Source: Flavobacterium gelidilacus DSM 15343 (lineage in GTDB: Bacteria > Bacteroidota > Bacteroidia > Flavobacteriales > Flavobacteriaceae). Taken from it: a stretch of 64,000 bases of DNA. The stretch is from NCBI RefSeq assembly GCF_000422685.1, contig NZ_KE383904.1, positions 10,257 through 74,256 on the forward strand, in the 5' to 3' direction. The notes under the pieces are model-generated. The model had not been told where the DNA came from. It saw only the letters and a list, made by a program, of their open reading frames with translations, and ran no database searches. A program made the translations under genes and the position numbers. Positions 9,587-18,374 of the stretch are shown here, piece by piece; the stretch's first letter is position 1, and every line of letters begins with the position of its first letter.

Positions 9587-9664
9587 ATATGGTATCGCTT
9601 GTTTTTATCGGTGTTTGTTAAAACAAACTAATAGTTAGTTGCGATTTCCATAAAGTAAAGATAT
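9587..9664. repeat. Structured intergenic repeat, family 2, copy A
   Basis: A 78-bp element in the leader of murF (on the minus strand it ends about 15-30 bp before the start). Outer stem: ATGG and ATCGC near 9588-9597 pair with GCGAT and CCAT near 9641-9651, leaving small internal bulges. Inner perfect hairpin: GTTTGTT (9613-9619), loop AA, AACAAAC (9622-9628). A second copy at 43274-43346 has the same order of elements with compensating changes in both stems. On the minus strand the element begins at TATCTTTA (9656-9663), close to a -7 promoter box, so it may form the 5' end of the transcript. Confidence 0.7.
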
Positions 9665-9696
9665 AAAAAAAGCCCTTTTTGAAAAGGGCTTTTTTT
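9665..9696 (-). terminator. Terminator downstream of gldJ
   Basis: An A-run, AGCCC and a T-run pair with the mirrored AAAAGGGCT and T-run at 9682-9696; the loop is a few bases centred at 9680. It lies 19 bp past the gldJ stop. The A/T tails make it potentially bidirectional. Confidence 0.85.
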
Positions 9697-9714
9697 TATA
9701 AAGTAGTAGAAAAA

Positions 9715-11406
9715 TTAATTTCTTGCAGTCTTTTTGTTTGATTTAGGTCCAACTTTAGACATTGCACATCTAAATCCGATATAATCAGTTGACATATCTT
9801 GTGGGAAATATCTTCTTGATGCTGGATCTAACCAATATGCTCTATCTCTCCAAGAACCACCTTTGTAAACTCTAACGTTATCGTCTACTAAAGTTGTTCT
9901 TTTACTTGATTTGTCATATTGTTTTAATAAATCACCTAAACTATCTCTAGAAACTGAGTGCTCAGGAGAGTCATACATTCTGTGTTTGTCTTTTTCAGCT
10001 TCTGATTCTTCTTCAGTATTACCGAAATCAAAGTAACGAGTTGATTGTCTATCACCATCTCTATAGTTTCTGTTGTCAGAAGTTGAGAATTGAGTTCTTA
10101 AGTAAGTTTCATTTTCATCAACTGGTACTTGAGCTATTTGACCAGGGAAGTTACGAGCAACAATTTTACCATTACTTAAAGTATCGTAAGCAATGTTATC
10201 CATAGTTACTAATTCAACTGTTCCGTCTTCTCCAATTTTATTTTTCATATAAACGTTACCTCTATAGTAGTTGAAGTCATTTGCTTCATCATCTACAACT
10301 GGTCTGTAAACATCGGCAACCCATTCAGCAACGTTACCAGCCATATCATATAATCCAAAATCATTTGGAGCATAAGCTTTTACGTATTGAGTAATATCTG
10401 CACCATCATCTGACCATCCAGCAATTCCACCGTAATCACCCTTACCTTGTTTAAAGTTGGCTAATTGATCTCCTCTTTTCTTTCTTTTTCCAGAACGAGT
10501 GTATTGACCATTCCAAGGATATTTCTTTTGTCCTTTATATAAATTGTATTCTCTGTTTCCTACTAATGCAAGAGCAGCATATTCCCATTCTGCTTCAGTT
10601 GGTAAACGATATTCTGGTAAAATTAAACCAGAACTTCTTTGAGCATAAACATTTGTTGCTGTTTCATCTGCATTTTGACCACTTCTTCCGCTAGAACCTC
10701 TAGCACCTTTTTGTAAAACGATTTCTTCGTTTCCACCATAAGTTTGCGTTGGAGCTGCAAGATATGTTTCTGTACTGAAGTTTGCGTCAGCAGCTACATC
10801 AGTAATTTTTGCATCTCTTTTTAAGAAACCTTCTCTTTCAAGAATATTTTCGTTAACACGATCTGTTCTCCATTTGCTAAACTCAACTGCTTGAATCCAG
10901 TTAACCCCAACTACTGGGTAATTTGCATAAGCAGGGTGTCTTAAATAGTTAAGAGTCATTGTCTCATTATAACCTAAACGATTTCTCCATACTAATGTAT
11001 CTGGAACAACACCGTCATATATGTTTTTGTAACTTTCTTCTGTTGGAGGAAAAACTTTCTTAACCCAGAATAGGTATTCTGTGTACATGAAGTTTGTAAC
11101 TTCAGTTTCATCCATAAAGAATGATTGTACGTGTTGTTGATTAGGAGAATTATTCCAGTCATGCATTACATCATCTTGAACTTTACCCATAGTAAATGTT
11201 CCACCTTCAACTGGGACCATTCCTGGGGGAGTTTCTGCTTTTTTGTATTTCGCATTATACTGAAATCCACCTTTTTTGTCGTTAATCTTCCATCCAGTAG
11301 CTGAGGAAGCTCCTTTAGAACTACCTTTTTTGCTACAACTTGTAAAACTTACTGTTGCTGCAACAGCTAATAATACAGGTAAGGCCTTGAATTTGATACT
11401 TTTCAT
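9715..11406 (-). CDS. gldJ: Gliding motility lipoprotein GldJ
   Basis: 563 residues. A lipoprotein signal (TVSFTSCSKKG, Cys near 26) is followed by a formylglycine-generating-enzyme/SUMF1-like fold, from VPVEGGTFTMG near residue 65 to VYKGGSWRDRAYW and GFRCAMS at the end. GldJ is a membrane lipoprotein needed for Flavobacterium gliding and for stability of GldK and the type IX secretion machinery. Family members are not known to be active oxidases. It lies head to head with porU and next to porV, as in F. johnsoniae. A promoter with both elements is visible at 11436-11464 and a terminator at 9665-9696, so it appears monocistronic. Confidence 0.95.
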   Translation of the reverse strand: MKSIKFKALPVLLAVAATVSFTSCSKKGSSKGASSATGWKINDKKGGFQYNAKYKKAETPPGMVPVEGGTFTMGKVQDDVMHDWNNSPNQQHVQSFFMDETEVTNFMYTEYLFWVKKVFPPTEESYKNIYDGVVPDTLVWRNRLGYNETMTLNYLRHPAYANYPVVGVNWIQAVEFSKWRTDRVNENILEREGFLKRDAKITDVAADANFSTETYLAAPTQTYGGNEEIVLQKGARGSSGRSGQNADETATNVYAQRSSGLILPEYRLPTEAEWEYAALALVGNREYNLYKGQKKYPWNGQYTRSGKRKKRGDQLANFKQGKGDYGGIAGWSDDGADITQYVKAYAPNDFGLYDMAGNVAEWVADVYRPVVDDEANDFNYYRGNVYMKNKIGEDGTVELVTMDNIAYDTLSNGKIVARNFPGQIAQVPVDENETYLRTQFSTSDNRNYRDGDRQSTRYFDFGNTEEESEAEKDKHRMYDSPEHSVSRDSLGDLLKQYDKSSKRTTLVDDNVRVYKGGSWRDRAYWLDPASRRYFPQDMSTDYIGFRCAMSKVGPKSNKKTARN

Positions 11407-11435
11407 ACTTTAAGTAGGTAATAAATTTTGGTTCG

Positions 11436-11464
11436 CAAGATAATAATTAACCATTAAATCGCAA
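11436..11464 (-). promoter_or_regulatory. gldJ promoter (Bacteroidota type)
   Basis: On the minus strand TTG (11464-11462) is followed after 19 nt by TATCTTG (11442-11436), close to TAnnTTTG. The expected start site is about 25 bp before the gldJ ATG at 11406. Confidence 0.6.
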
Positions 11465-11609
11465 CATTTTTTTATTTTTTTTTTAATTGGTATGTTTTTG
11501 CATACAAGTCTATAACGTCAGAAAAATATTTTTATTGTTTTTTTATTGTTTAGTAGAAAAAAATATTCTCTCTTTGTAATATAATATTAAGTTTTTCGTT
11601 TTGCTATTG

Positions 11610-14600
11610 ATGAAAAAGAAAATTTTTGCTGTTTTAGTTCTATTCTTGTTTTCCATTACAATTTTTGCTCAAAATAAAGAAGCAGTTAAAATTGAATGGA
11701 AGCTATCTAACTATTCTATACTAGAAAAGCAATATGTTTTTCCAAGTTTTCAAGAAAAATTCTATGATGTCGATTTAGTTAATAAAAAATTATTTTTTAA
11801 AAGTAATTTTATTTCATCCTACTCAAATACTATCAGACTTATTGATTTTAAAACAGAGGTTATAAGCGAAAAGGATTTATATGACTTGGAAAAGAATAAA
11901 TTAGAGCCAAAAATTAATTTTCAAACTTCTTTTTCAAAAGCTAGAGAAGATTTTTATATTTCTTATTCTTTTAACCCAATTTATATGGAGAATGGGATAA
12001 TTAAAAGAGTTGTTTCTTTTGAATATGAAATTATAAATAGTCAAAGAAATAATGTAAACACTCAATTTACTCAAAACATTGAAAATTCTGTTTTAGCAAC
12101 GGGTGATTGGTATCGTTTTTATATAGAAAAATCGGGTGTTTATAAAATTAGCAAAGGATTTTTAGAAAGTTTAGGTTTTAATACAAATGTTGATCCAAGA
12201 AACATAAGAATTTATGGTAATGGTGGGCGAATGGTACCATTGTTAAATAGCACTTCTTATCCAATGGATTTAGAAGAAAATGCCATTCAGTTTATTGGAG
12301 AAGAAGATGGGAATTTTTCTAGTCAAGATTACATCTTATTTTATGCTGAAGGAACAGATACTTGGAGTGCAGAAAATAGAACGCATTTAAATTTGTTTGC
12401 AGACAAATCATATTATTATGTCACTTCTTCTTTAGGTTCTGGTAAACGAATACAAGAAATTATTCAGCCAACAGGAACTCCTTCACTAAATTTCACTGTT
12501 TTTGATGATTATAAATTTTATGAAAAGGATTTATTTAATCCAGGAAAAATTGGTAGAAAATGGCTTGGAGATCAATTTGGCATAGAAAACGAAAAAACGT
12601 TTGAATTTAATATCCCAAATATTGTAACGTCTTCACCAGTAAAATTTTATGCTAATTTAGCATCAGCTTCTTACGGAAGTTCTAATTTTCAAGTTCAGGT
12701 AAATCAGCAAACTATCGGAAATGTCTCATTTACATCTTTAGCAAATGTTGATTTTGTTTCAGCTGTTGAGAATTTTCTGGAAACAACATTTAATACTTCT
12801 AGTTCAAATATAGCAGTTAAATTAACTTATAGTAACGGTGGAGTTCCTGCGTCAAGAGGTTATGTTGATTATATTATTTTGCAAGCCAAAAGAAATTTAA
12901 CAGGTTATGGAAACCAGTTTGTTTTTCGAAATTTAGAGGAAGAAAGCAATATAGGTGTAGGACAATATACAATTTCAAACGCTTCTTCTATTTCCCAAGT
13001 TTGGGATGTTTCTGATATTTATAATGCTAAAAAATACAGTAACAATCAAGCTACTTTTTCCTATAAAGTTAATTTAGGTCAATCAAAAAAATATATCGCT
13101 GTTGATGTTAATGACTACTTTAATCCATTAAAAGAATCTAATTCTAAAGTCATAAATCAAAATTTAAAAGGTACAATTTTCAATTCTTCTCAAGGAACTA
13201 TTGAAGATGTAGATTATGTAATAGTAACTCCCAGTTTTTTGTATGGTCAAGCAGAAAAATTAGCAAATTTTCACCGAAACAATAGTGGTTTAAAAGTAAG
13301 AACCGTTACGCTTGAGAGTATTTATCAAGAATTTTCATCAGGTAAGCAGGATGTTGCAGCTATTAGAAATTTTATAAAGTATATCTATAATAATGCTTCA
13401 ACCACACAAAATAGAATAAAATATGTTAATTTATTTGGTGATGCTTCATTTGATTATAAAAATAGAATACCAAACAACACAAACATAGTTCCTGTTTTTC
13501 ATGGATTGAATCCGTTGGCAAATATGACAAACAATACTTCCAATTACTCTGTTTTGACTACGTTTATGTCGGATGATTTTTTTGGATTAATGGATGACAA
13601 TGAAGGGCAAATGTTGCCCAATGGTAGTGAAGGTATAGATATTGCAGTAGGAAGAATGGTTGTAAGCACTGCTCAAGAAGCTGATGATGTTGTGAATAAA
13701 GTTATTCATTATTATGATGAGAAGTCATATGGAAGGTGGAGAAATAGTTATGTGGTTTTGACTGATGATGCTGATTCTGAATCTGATTCTTCTTTACAAT
13801 TTGGTTTAAATGGAATGATTGATAATTTAAACAATAATTATCCATTTATAAACGCAAAAAAAATTCATACAGATGCTTATGTACAAGAGGTTTCAGCAGG
13901 TGGAAATAGGTATCCGAAAGCTAAGCAAGATTTTGTAGATGCAATTGAATTAGGTGCTTTAGTTGTTAATTATTATGGACATGGAGGTGAATATGGTTTT
14001 GCTCAAGAAAGAATTTATGAAATAAGTGAAGCCTTAAGCTTGAATAATTTTAACAATTTACCGTTGTTTATTACAATGACATGTGATTTTAGTCGTTTTG
14101 ATAATCCTTACTTACAAACTGGAGGAGAGTTTACTTTTTGGAATCCAGAAGGTGGAGCGATAAATTTAGTCACAACAACTAGACTGATATTTGTCCCAGT
14201 TGCCTCAACAATGAATGTTAATTTTAACTTTTTTTTATATCCTGATGCTAACAATCAACAAGTTTCTATAGGTGAAGCTCTGAGAAAGGCTAAAAACATG
14301 AACAATAGTGATAATAGAAGGGTTGTTTTTAATATAGGTGATCCCGCTCTAAAATTAGCAATTCCAAAACCAAAAGTAGTTTTAACAAAAATAAATGGTG
14401 TAGATGTAAGTCAACCAACAGATGTTTTAAATGCTTTAAGTTATGTTACGCTTTCCGGAGAAGTTAGAAATACAAATGATAATTTATTGTCAAGTTATAA
14501 TGGTGATTTAGCGGTTCAAATTTTTGATAAAAATATTCAAAGACAAACTTTGGGAAATGATGGAGTTACAGATTCTTCAGGAAATTTAATTACAATGAGC

Positions 14601-15473
14601 TTTACTACATTAGGAGAAACTATTTTTAGAGGGAATGCATCTGTAGTAAATGGAAAATTTGAATTTGGTTTTGTAGTGCCAAAAGATATTAAAATTGCCG
14701 AAGGAACAGGAAAAGTTAGTTTTTATGCAAAATCGGCTAATCCATCGCTTCAAGATCAAACAGGTCACGATTTTTCTATAAAAATAGGTGGAATTAACCT
14801 CAATGCACCAGAAGACACAACACCACCAACAGTTAGGTTATACATGAATGATGAGTCTTTTGTTTATGGTGGAATAACAAATGATTCTCCAATATTTTTA
14901 GCATTTCTAGAAGATGAACATGGTATTAACACAGCAAGCGGAATTGGGCATGATATTGTTGCTATTTTAGATGGTGATGAACTTAATCCTTATGTGTTAA
15001 ATGATTATTATGAAACGGAGCTAGATAATTATCAAAAAGGGAATGTGCGTTTTCCTTTCAGGGATTTAGAGCCAGGATTGCATACTATTACATTTAAAGC
15101 GTGGGATGTTTATAATAATTTAATTACTTCCGAAATACAATTTATAGTAGTAGGAAATGATGACATCACCCTAAGTAATGTTTTAAATTATCCAAATCCT
15201 TTTGTGAGTTATACTGAGTTTTGGTTCAACCATAATCGACCTTTTGAAATGTTAGATGTTCAAGTTCAAATTTTCACAATAACAGGAAAAGTGGTTAAAA
15301 CAATTAATCAATCTGTTTTGACAGAAGGTTTTTTATCAAGAGAAATTAAGTGGGATGGAAGAGATGATTTTGGGGATAAAATTGGAAAAGGTGTTTATGT
15401 ATACAAACTGACAGTAGTTTCGACTATTGATGGGAAAAAATCAGAAAAACATGAGAAACTTGTAATACTTTAA
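11610..15473 (+). CDS. porU: Type IX secretion system sortase PorU
   Basis: A 1287-residue gingipain-like (C25) cysteine transpeptidase. It removes the C-terminal signal of type IX cargo at the cell surface and attaches the cargo to the outer membrane. A signal peptide (KKKIFAVLVLFLFSITIFAQ) starts the protein. The catalytic His is in YYGHGGEYGF (near residue 791) and the catalytic Cys in ITMTCDFSRFDNP (near 825). C-terminal Ig-like domains follow, ending in a FlgD/CTD-like stretch (NYPNPF, KIGKGVYVYKL). The start is taken at the ATG at 11610 because it begins the signal peptide; TTG codons at 11601 and 11607 lie upstream in frame. porV follows 38 bp downstream but also has its own promoter. 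gldJ is divergent. Confidence 0.95.
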   Translation: MKKKIFAVLVLFLFSITIFAQNKEAVKIEWKLSNYSILEKQYVFPSFQEKFYDVDLVNKKLFFKSNFISSYSNTIRLIDFKTEVISEKDLYDLEKNKLEPKINFQTSFSKAREDFYISYSFNPIYMENGIIKRVVSFEYEIINSQRNNVNTQFTQNIENSVLATGDWYRFYIEKSGVYKISKGFLESLGFNTNVDPRNIRIYGNGGRMVPLLNSTSYPMDLEENAIQFIGEEDGNFSSQDYILFYAEGTDTWSAENRTHLNLFADKSYYYVTSSLGSGKRIQEIIQPTGTPSLNFTVFDDYKFYEKDLFNPGKIGRKWLGDQFGIENEKTFEFNIPNIVTSSPVKFYANLASASYGSSNFQVQVNQQTIGNVSFTSLANVDFVSAVENFLETTFNTSSSNIAVKLTYSNGGVPASRGYVDYIILQAKRNLTGYGNQFVFRNLEEESNIGVGQYTISNASSISQVWDVSDIYNAKKYSNNQATFSYKVNLGQSKKYIAVDVNDYFNPLKESNSKVINQNLKGTIFNSSQGTIEDVDYVIVTPSFLYGQAEKLANFHRNNSGLKVRTVTLESIYQEFSSGKQDVAAIRNFIKYIYNNASTTQNRIKYVNLFGDASFDYKNRIPNNTNIVPVFHGLNPLANMTNNTSNYSVLTTFMSDDFFGLMDDNEGQMLPNGSEGIDIAVGRMVVSTAQEADDVVNKVIHYYDEKSYGRWRNSYVVLTDDADSESDSSLQFGLNGMIDNLNNNYPFINAKKIHTDAYVQEVSAGGNRYPKAKQDFVDAIELGALVVNYYGHGGEYGFAQERIYEISEALSLNNFNNLPLFITMTCDFSRFDNPYLQTGGEFTFWNPEGGAINLVTTTRLIFVPVASTMNVNFNFFLYPDANNQQVSIGEALRKAKNMNNSDNRRVVFNIGDPALKLAIPKPKVVLTKINGVDVSQPTDVLNALSYVTLSGEVRNTNDNLLSSYNGDLAVQIFDKNIQRQTLGNDGVTDSSGNLITMSFTTLGETIFRGNASVVNGKFEFGFVVPKDIKIAEGTGKVSFYAKSANPSLQDQTGHDFSIKIGGINLNAPEDTTPPTVRLYMNDESFVYGGITNDSPIFLAFLEDEHGINTASGIGHDIVAILDGDELNPYVLNDYYETELDNYQKGNVRFPFRDLEPGLHTITFKAWDVYNNLITSEIQFIVVGNDDITLSNVLNYPNPFVSYTEFWFNHNRPFEMLDVQVQIFTITGKVVKTINQSVLTEGFLSREIKWDGRDDFGDKIGKGVYVYKLTVVSTIDGKKSEKHEKLVIL

Positions 15474-15489
15474 TAAAATAGTATATTTG
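15460..15489 (+). promoter_or_regulatory. porV promoter overlapping the porU end
   Basis: TTG (15460-15462) sits inside the last codons of porU. After exactly 19 nt comes TATATTTG (15482-15489), a full match to TAnnTTTG. The start site would be about 15 bp before the porV ATG, giving a short leader. Confidence 0.7.
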
Positions 15490-15511
15490 TCAATTAAATA
15501 AGAAGAATACA

Positions 15512-16675
15512 ATGAAAAAAATTGCTTTAATAATATTAATAATCACAACATTTAAAATCCAAGCTCAAGATAGAGTAATAACTACAGGAGTTCCGTTTTT
15601 GTTGATTGCTGCTGATGCACGTTCTGCGGGTATGGCTGACATGGGTGTTGCTACTTCTCCAGATGCTTATTCACAACAATACAATCCTGCAAAATATGCT
15701 TTTTCTTTAAGAGAGCAAGGTTTCTCTTTAAGTTACACACCATATCTGACAGATATTGCAAACGACATTTCGTTGGGGCAAGTAACTTACTACAATCGAA
15801 TAAATGAAAAAAGTGCTTTTGCTGGAAGTTTAAGGTATTTTGGTTTAGGAGATATAGAATTAAGACAATCTTTCGATGATACGCCAAGAACAGTGTCTCC
15901 TAACGAGTTAGCATTGGATGGATCTTATTCTTTAAAATTAAGTGAAAGATTTGCAATGGCAATTGGAGGTAGGTTTATACGTTCAAACCTAAAAATTCCT
16001 GATGGAACAACAGATGCTTCTGCGGCTTCAACTTTTGCTGTAGATGTTGCAGGGTATTATCAATCAGAAGAAGAAGCATATGCTGATTTTAATGGTCGTT
16101 GGAGAGCAGGTTTCAATTTGCAAAATTTAGGGCCAAAAATTAAATATGATAATGATGTAACAAATACTAACTTTATACCTTCAAACTTAAGACTTGGAAC
16201 AGGTTTTGATTTTATATTTGATGAATATAATAAAGTAGCTTTAACAGGAGAGGTTACAAAGTTATTGGTGCCAACTCCACCAGAAATTACAGATGTAAAT
16301 GGTGATGGAGTTATTGATAGTGAAGATTCTTCGCAATTATATAGTGATTATCAAAAAATTGGCTGGGTTTCAGGAATTTTTAAATCTTTTGGTGATGCAC
16401 CAGATGGATTATCAGAAGAGTTGAAAGAATTTACTTGGGCTTTAGGCGCAGAATACAGTTATCAAGATTCATTCGCACTGCGTTTAGGATACTTCAATGA
16501 AAGTGTAGAAAAAGGAGCAAGAAAATACTTAACACTTGGAGCAGGCTTCAAGTATCAAATAGTAAAAGTTGATTTATCTTATTTATTCTCTGCATCAAAA
16601 GTAAAAAACCCATTAGAAAACACATTACGTTTTTCTTTAACGTTTAACTTTGGTGATGAATATGATGAATATTAA
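15512..16675 (+). CDS. porV: Type IX secretion outer membrane protein PorV
   Basis: 387 residues. A cleavable signal peptide (ending FKIQAQ) precedes a 14-strand FadL-like barrel. The N-terminal stretch VPFLLIAADARSAGMADMG and SPDAYSQQYNPAKYAF are diagnostic of PorV/LptO. The protein ends LRFSLTFNFG followed by an acidic tail. PorV shuttles type IX cargo from the SprA translocon to PorU, so the adjacent porU gene is its direct partner. It has its own promoter and a clear terminator. Confidence 0.95.
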   Translation: MKKIALIILIITTFKIQAQDRVITTGVPFLLIAADARSAGMADMGVATSPDAYSQQYNPAKYAFSLREQGFSLSYTPYLTDIANDISLGQVTYYNRINEKSAFAGSLRYFGLGDIELRQSFDDTPRTVSPNELALDGSYSLKLSERFAMAIGGRFIRSNLKIPDGTTDASAASTFAVDVAGYYQSEEEAYADFNGRWRAGFNLQNLGPKIKYDNDVTNTNFIPSNLRLGTGFDFIFDEYNKVALTGEVTKLLVPTPPEITDVNGDGVIDSEDSSQLYSDYQKIGWVSGIFKSFGDAPDGLSEELKEFTWALGAEYSYQDSFALRLGYFNESVEKGARKYLTLGAGFKYQIVKVDLSYLFSASKVKNPLENTLRFSLTFNFGDEYDEY

Positions 16676-16699
16676 TCAATATTAAATAAAAGCAACAAG

Positions 16700-16735
16700 A
16701 TCCAAATTCTAATTTTTAGAGTTTGGATTTTTTTT
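16700..16735 (+). terminator. Terminator after porV
   Basis: A 13-bp stem (16700-16712 with 16716-16728, one T-G pair) has a TTT loop and is followed by a T-run to about 16734. It separates porV from cdd and argues against cdd starts upstream of 16756. Confidence 0.9.
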
Positions 16736-16755
16736 CCCCTATTAAAGAAATAAAC

Positions 16756-17238
16756 ATGAGAGAATTAAATATTAATACGTCTTTTAAAGTATATGATTCA
16801 ATTGATGAATTAGATACAGAAACAAAAAAGTTGATGCAAAAAGCAATTAAAGCTAGAAAAACAGCTTATGCACCTTATTCAAACTTTTCTGTTGGTGCTG
16901 CTTTAAATTTAGACAACGGAGAAACTATAACTGGAACTAATCAAGAAAATGCGGCTTATCCATCGGGATTATGTGCTGAACGCGTGGCTATTTTTTATGC
17001 AGGGTCACAATTTCCAAATGCTAAAGTTTTAAAGCTTTGTATAACTGCTTCTCCAAATGATAGAGATTCTGATATTCCAATTCCACCTTGCGGAGCATGT
17101 AGACAATCAATTGCAGAATATGAATTTAAACAAGAAACAGCTATCGAAATTTATTTTATGGGCGCAAAAGGTGAAATCTATAAATCAGATTCTTTAAAGA
17201 ACTTGTTGCCATTTATGTTCGATAAAAATCATCTATAA
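16756..17238 (+). CDS. cdd: Cytidine deaminase
   Basis: A 160-residue zinc enzyme that deaminates cytidine and deoxycytidine to the uracil nucleosides in pyrimidine salvage. The catalytic motif is NQENAAYPSGLCAERVA (the CAE triad with the zinc Cys and proton-shuttling Glu), and PPCGACRQS supplies the other two zinc Cys. YAPYSNFSVGAA is the N-terminal substrate stretch. The start is the ATG at 16756 (MRELNIN); an in-frame start 11 codons earlier would lie inside the porV terminator stem. Confidence 0.95.
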   Translation: MRELNINTSFKVYDSIDELDTETKKLMQKAIKARKTAYAPYSNFSVGAALNLDNGETITGTNQENAAYPSGLCAERVAIFYAGSQFPNAKVLKLCITASPNDRDSDIPIPPCGACRQSIAEYEFKQETAIEIYFMGAKGEIYKSDSLKNLLPFMFDKNHL

Positions 17239-17323
17239 CGATTTCGTTAACTATTTTTATCAAATTGTCAGTAAAAAACTTAAAAATCATGAAATTTAAT
17301 TTTTTCAATAAGCTAGGAAATAG

Positions 17324-17331
17324 TATTTTTG
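17324..17331 (+). promoter_or_regulatory. Candidate -7 element of the pdhA-pdhC operon
   Basis: TATTTTTG matches TAnnTTTG 39 bp before the pdhA ATG. A T-rich stretch without a clear TTG lies where the -33 element would be, so this is a partial match only. Confidence 0.4.
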
Positions 17332-17369
17332 CTAAATATGAAGTAAATTTCATCAAATAACATCAAACA

Positions 17370-18371
17370 ATGAAGCCAATTACAAAAGAAGTGTACCTAA
17401 AGTGGTACGAAGACATGCTATTGTGGAGAAAATTCGAAGACAAATTAGCTGCACTTTATATTCAACAAAAAGTTAGAGGATTTTTACATTTATATAATGG
17501 TCAGGAAGCTGTTTTAGCTGGAGCATTACATGTAATGCAATTAGGTGGAAAAGATAAAATGATTACGGCTTATCGTAACCACGTTCAGCCAATCGGAATG
17601 GGTGTTGATCCAAAAAGAGTAATGGCTGAGTTATTAGGAAAAGTAACTGGTACTTCTAAAGGAATGGGTGGCTCTATGCACATTTTCTCTAAAGAACATG
17701 GTTTTTATGGAGGACATGGAATTGTAGGGGCTCAAATTCCAGTTGGTGCAGGTATGGCTTTTGCGGATAAATATTTTGAAACTGGTGGAGTTACCTTAAC
17801 CTATTTTGGTGATGGTGCTGCTCGTCAAGGTTCTTTGCACGAAGCCTTTAATATGGCTATGCTATGGAAATTACCAGTAGTATTTATCTGTGAAAATAAT
17901 GGATATGCAATGGGAACTTCTGTTGAAAGAACAGCAAATCATACAGACATTTGGAAACTTGGTTTAGGGTATGAGATGCCTTGCGGACCTGTTGACGGAA
18001 TGAATCCTGTAAAAGTTGCTGAAGCAATGGAAGAAGCAATGGATAGAGCAAGACGAGGTGACGGACCAACTTTCTTGGAAATGAAAACCTACAGATATAG
18101 AGGTCACTCAATGTCTGATGCGCAATTATATAGAACAAAAGACGAAGTAGAAGAATATAAGAAAATTGACCCTATTACCCAAATATTAGATGTCATTAAA
18201 GAAAGTAATTACGCTACTGAAACTGAAATTGAAACAATCGACCAAAGAGTAAAAGACTTAGTAGAAGAATGTGTAACATTTGCAGAAGAATCTGACTTCC
18301 CAGAAGTAAGTCAGTTATATGATGTGGTGTACGAACAAGAAAATTATCCATTTATACCTCATAAATTATAA
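17370..18371 (+). CDS. pdhA: Pyruvate dehydrogenase E1 component, alpha subunit
   Basis: A 333-residue thiamine-diphosphate enzyme subunit. It decarboxylates pyruvate and passes the hydroxyethyl group to the lipoyl arm of E2. The TPP motif runs from FGDGAARQGSLHEAFNMA to VFICENNGYAMGT, and TYRYRGHSMSDA is the regulatory-loop region. It is followed after 3 bp by the E2 gene, so the two are one operon. The E1 beta partner (pdhB) is not in this window. Confidence 0.95.
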   Translation: MKPITKEVYLKWYEDMLLWRKFEDKLAALYIQQKVRGFLHLYNGQEAVLAGALHVMQLGGKDKMITAYRNHVQPIGMGVDPKRVMAELLGKVTGTSKGMGGSMHIFSKEHGFYGGHGIVGAQIPVGAGMAFADKYFETGGVTLTYFGDGAARQGSLHEAFNMAMLWKLPVVFICENNGYAMGTSVERTANHTDIWKLGLGYEMPCGPVDGMNPVKVAEAMEEAMDRARRGDGPTFLEMKTYRYRGHSMSDAQLYRTKDEVEEYKKIDPITQILDVIKESNYATETEIETIDQRVKDLVEECVTFAEESDFPEVSQLYDVVYEQENYPFIPHKL

Positions 18372-18374
18372 AAC

